A DNA stretch of 64,000 nt from Fragum whitleyi (lineage: Eukaryota; Mollusca; Bivalvia; Cardiida; Cardiidae). A program made the position numbers and the translations under genes. This document shows, in pieces, positions 63,526-64,000 of the stretch (positions within the stretch are counted from its first letter, which is position 1; each line of letters begins with the position of its first letter). Location of the stretch: positions 29,955,236 to 30,019,235 of the forward strand of contig OX411557.1 of assembly GCA_948146395.1 (NCBI GenBank), written 5' to 3'. The notes beneath the pieces were generated by a model. It did no database searches. It saw only the letters and a list, made by a program, of their open reading frames with translations, and was not told the origin of the DNA.

Positions 63526-64000
63526 AAATGCCATGAAACCAAGCCAATTTGACTATTCAAAAATCAATCAATAATCAAGGTAAAGTAACGTTAACTTGAT
63601 CAACGCAAAAACTTCGCTGAAATAACTAAAAACCTACGAAGCATTGGAGGACCAAGTATCGCTCTTCTGGAATTTCTATCAGCAAATACATTCATTTGAT
63701 CTAAATGAAGTTGAAGTTGTATTTTTCAAAAGTAGGCCTAATTTCACATTAAGGGACTATGAGATACTCTTCTACCACTTATTTTGTCTTTATAGTAAGA
63801 CACTTGAATAATCAAGATTTAAACATTTCCTGTTTTATAAAATTTTAGACCTGCCCAAATTCAAAGGTTTTGCAGACGAAAATTTAAAGTGGATTTAATT
63901 TGAAAAATAACCATCCAGTAGGGTAGAAAATAGTGTGGAAAAAGAAGAAATTGCTTGTCAGAAGTAATTTCTTCTTTTTTTCACAATGTTTTCTCAATCA

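Overview
The window is intron-rich, repeat-dense, AT-rich animal DNA. Two protein-kinase genes are readable by exon, with consensus GT-AG introns that join in phase. The exon sequences look like a protostome. The repeats (tandem-repeat elements with hairpin ends and a (GACR)n stretch, like the 'pearl' elements of oysters, and tRNA-headed SINEs) point to a bivalve mollusc. The species assignment is inference.

Region 1 (about 1-42442, minus strand): the N-terminal 14 coding exons of a misshapen/TNIK/MINK1/MAP4K4-type STE20 kinase. 438 residues are readable: the complete kinase domain (K54, E69, HRD 151-153, DFG 171-173, APE 196-198) and the start of the H/Q/S-rich linker. The 3' part, where the CNH domain should lie, is beyond position 1. 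Introns are 0.07-12.5 kb and hold layers of mobile DNA: HINE/pearl-like elements, a tRNA-derived SINE, piggyBac-like TTAA MITEs, several fold-back MITEs, hAT-like elements and a 2.7-kb TIR transposon carrying a C2H2 zinc-finger ORF. Exon 13 is tandemly duplicated, and one extra copy keeps splice sites, length and phase. A decayed copy of part of exon 3 is also present. A tRNA-like sequence lies in intron 1.

Region 2 (42443-46899): upstream region between the two genes, which point away from each other. It holds a 97-bp palindrome with a 9-bp target duplication, a poly-G run and MITE fragments.

Region 3 (46900-53066, plus strand): a complete four-exon, 404-codon kinase-like gene, most like the TSSK/CAMK group. 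It has non-canonical catalytic motifs (HRD followed by I-C instead of L-K; DLG instead of DFG) and appears to stop before the end of the C-lobe. Its first intron contains an unusual CpG-rich tract.

Region 4 (53067-64000): probable 3'UTR, then gene-poor DNA with an inverted HINE, MITEs and long (AAAC)n and (TAA/TGA)n microsatellites. No further gene is supported.

The kinase genes are unrelated neighbours. Nothing in the sequence suggests a joint pathway.
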